Shown piece after piece: positions 42,758 to 43,079 of a stretch of 43,079 nucleotides of DNA (the first letter of the stretch is position 1; every line of letters starts with the position of its first letter). This DNA comes from CAYMSA01 sp964392965. GTDB lineage: Bacteria > Actinomycetota > Coriobacteriia > Anaerosomatales > Anaerosomataceae. The position numbers and the translations under genes were made by a program. The stretch lies in assembly GCA_964392965.1 (NCBI GenBank), contig CAYMSA010000007.1, positions 1 to 43,079 on the forward strand, written 5' to 3'. The notes beneath the pieces are model-generated. The model was not told where the DNA came from and did not search any database. It saw only the letters and a program-made list of their open reading frames with translations.

Positions 42758-43079
42758 GTGCGTAAGACTGATGATGTCCGTGTCCGCGTGAAGAGCGACC
42801 CCAGGTCGGGGCCGGGCGCGATGGCGCTCGTCCGCCCACGTGTGGGAGCTGTGCTCTTCGTCTGTCTGGTCCTGATTCTCTCCACCCTCGCTCTTCCCCT
42901 CCCTGCCTCGGCCGCGGCCCCCGTCTACCACGTGGCGACCACGGGAAGCGACACGGGCGACGGCTCCTCGGCCCGGCCGTGGAGGACCATCCAGAAGGCG
43001 GCGTCGAGCGTGCCTTCAGGCGCGGTCGTGCAGGTGGCCGCCGGCACCTACGACGAGCGGGTGACGGTCCCTTCGGCGA
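42758..43079 (+). CDS. Second secreted beta-helix protein, N-terminal part (3' truncated by window end)
   Basis: The frame is open to the last base, giving 107 residues. From the GTG at 42758, which has GGAGG 5 bases upstream, the product has a long basic N-region, a signal peptide (GAVLFVCLVLILSTLALPL, PASA) and then VYHVATTGSDTGDGSSARPW and GTYDERVTV. This is the same beta-helix N-cap as the protein at 30373-31890. The ATG at 42821 is an alternative start that would give a more compact signal peptide. Unlike its paralogue it has no lipobox, so it should be released or held by other means. Confidence 0.85.
   Translation, partial: MRKTDDVRVRVKSDPRSGPGAMALVRPRVGAVLFVCLVLILSTLALPLPASAAAPVYHVATTGSDTGDGSSARPWRTIQKAASSVPSGAVVQVAAGTYDERVTVPSA
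42905..43079 (+). repeat. 175-bp repeat, copy 2 (start of second beta-helix domain)
   Basis: Matches 30523-30697 at about 95% identity in the same orientation and continues to the window edge, so its right boundary is not visible. Confidence 0.9.

Noticed and set aside
1..43079. CRISPR array, tRNA, rRNA or prophage genes
   Set aside because: No regularly spaced short repeats, cloverleaf-like sequence, rRNA segments or phage structural genes were noticed on either strand.

Overview
The window is a high-GC stretch of bacterial chromosome. The frequent GTG starts, strong GGAGG-type ribosome sites, Gram-positive style split Wzz/CpsD pair and secreted proteins rich in aromatic beta-domains suggest an environmental actinobacterium, possibly a deep-branching Coriobacteriia-like lineage. 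The family-level placement is inference. A 100-N gap flanked by an exact 55-bp repeat shows that this is a short-read scaffold, probably from a metagenome.

Left part (1-17.7 kb). The window opens inside a secreted protein that ends in a tandem pair of a beta-rich module. A probable transcription unit follows: acyl-CoA ligase, LolD/MacB-type ABC ATPase, a very large FtsX-type permease carrying a long extracytoplasmic coiled coil, and a DUF6125-type protein. A convergent pair encodes an AI-2E-family transporter and a membrane-anchored glycerophosphodiester phosphodiesterase. Two large secreted hydrolases come next, a subtilisin-like protease and an M23-like protein, and both end in the same tandem module pair as the first protein. 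Then come purA and a 60-residue winged-helix protein.

Middle part (17.7-31.9 kb). This is a Wzx/Wzy-type surface-polysaccharide locus. Two leftward genes (UDP-GlcNAc 2-epimerase, UDP-sugar 6-dehydrogenase) diverge from a tightly packed rightward run: DegT aminotransferase, initiating phosphoglycosyl transferase, Gfo/Idh dehydrogenase, hexapeptide acyltransferase, Wzz, CpsD-like P-loop protein, a 47-residue membrane protein, Wzy-like polymerase/ligase, Wzx flippase, a glycosyltransferase and a beta-helix lipoprotein. The five nucleotide-sugar enzymes match the enzyme classes of the UDP-ManNAc(3NAc)A (WbpA/B/E/D/I) pathway.

Right part (31.9-43.1 kb). These are polysaccharide tailoring genes: an acyltransferase-3, two copies of one GT4-type glycosyltransferase, a GT2, a polysaccharide deacetylase, and a coupled leftward operon of two methyltransferases, an ATP-grasp ligase, a FemAB/GNAT-type transferase and the second GT4 copy. 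The two GT4 copies share about 1.04 kb with a single visible mismatch, but their N-termini have clearly diverged, so the gene is a mosaic. The window ends inside a second beta-helix gene whose start is about 95% identical to the first, so similar genes bracket this 12.4-kb block.

No tRNA, rRNA, CRISPR array, transposase or prophage gene was seen. The most notable points are the mosaic glycosyltransferase duplication, the six-copy surface module shared by three secreted proteins, the degenerate Walker A of the CpsD-like protein, the catalytic-domain insertion in the subtilase, and the assembly gap that falsely splits the permease gene.
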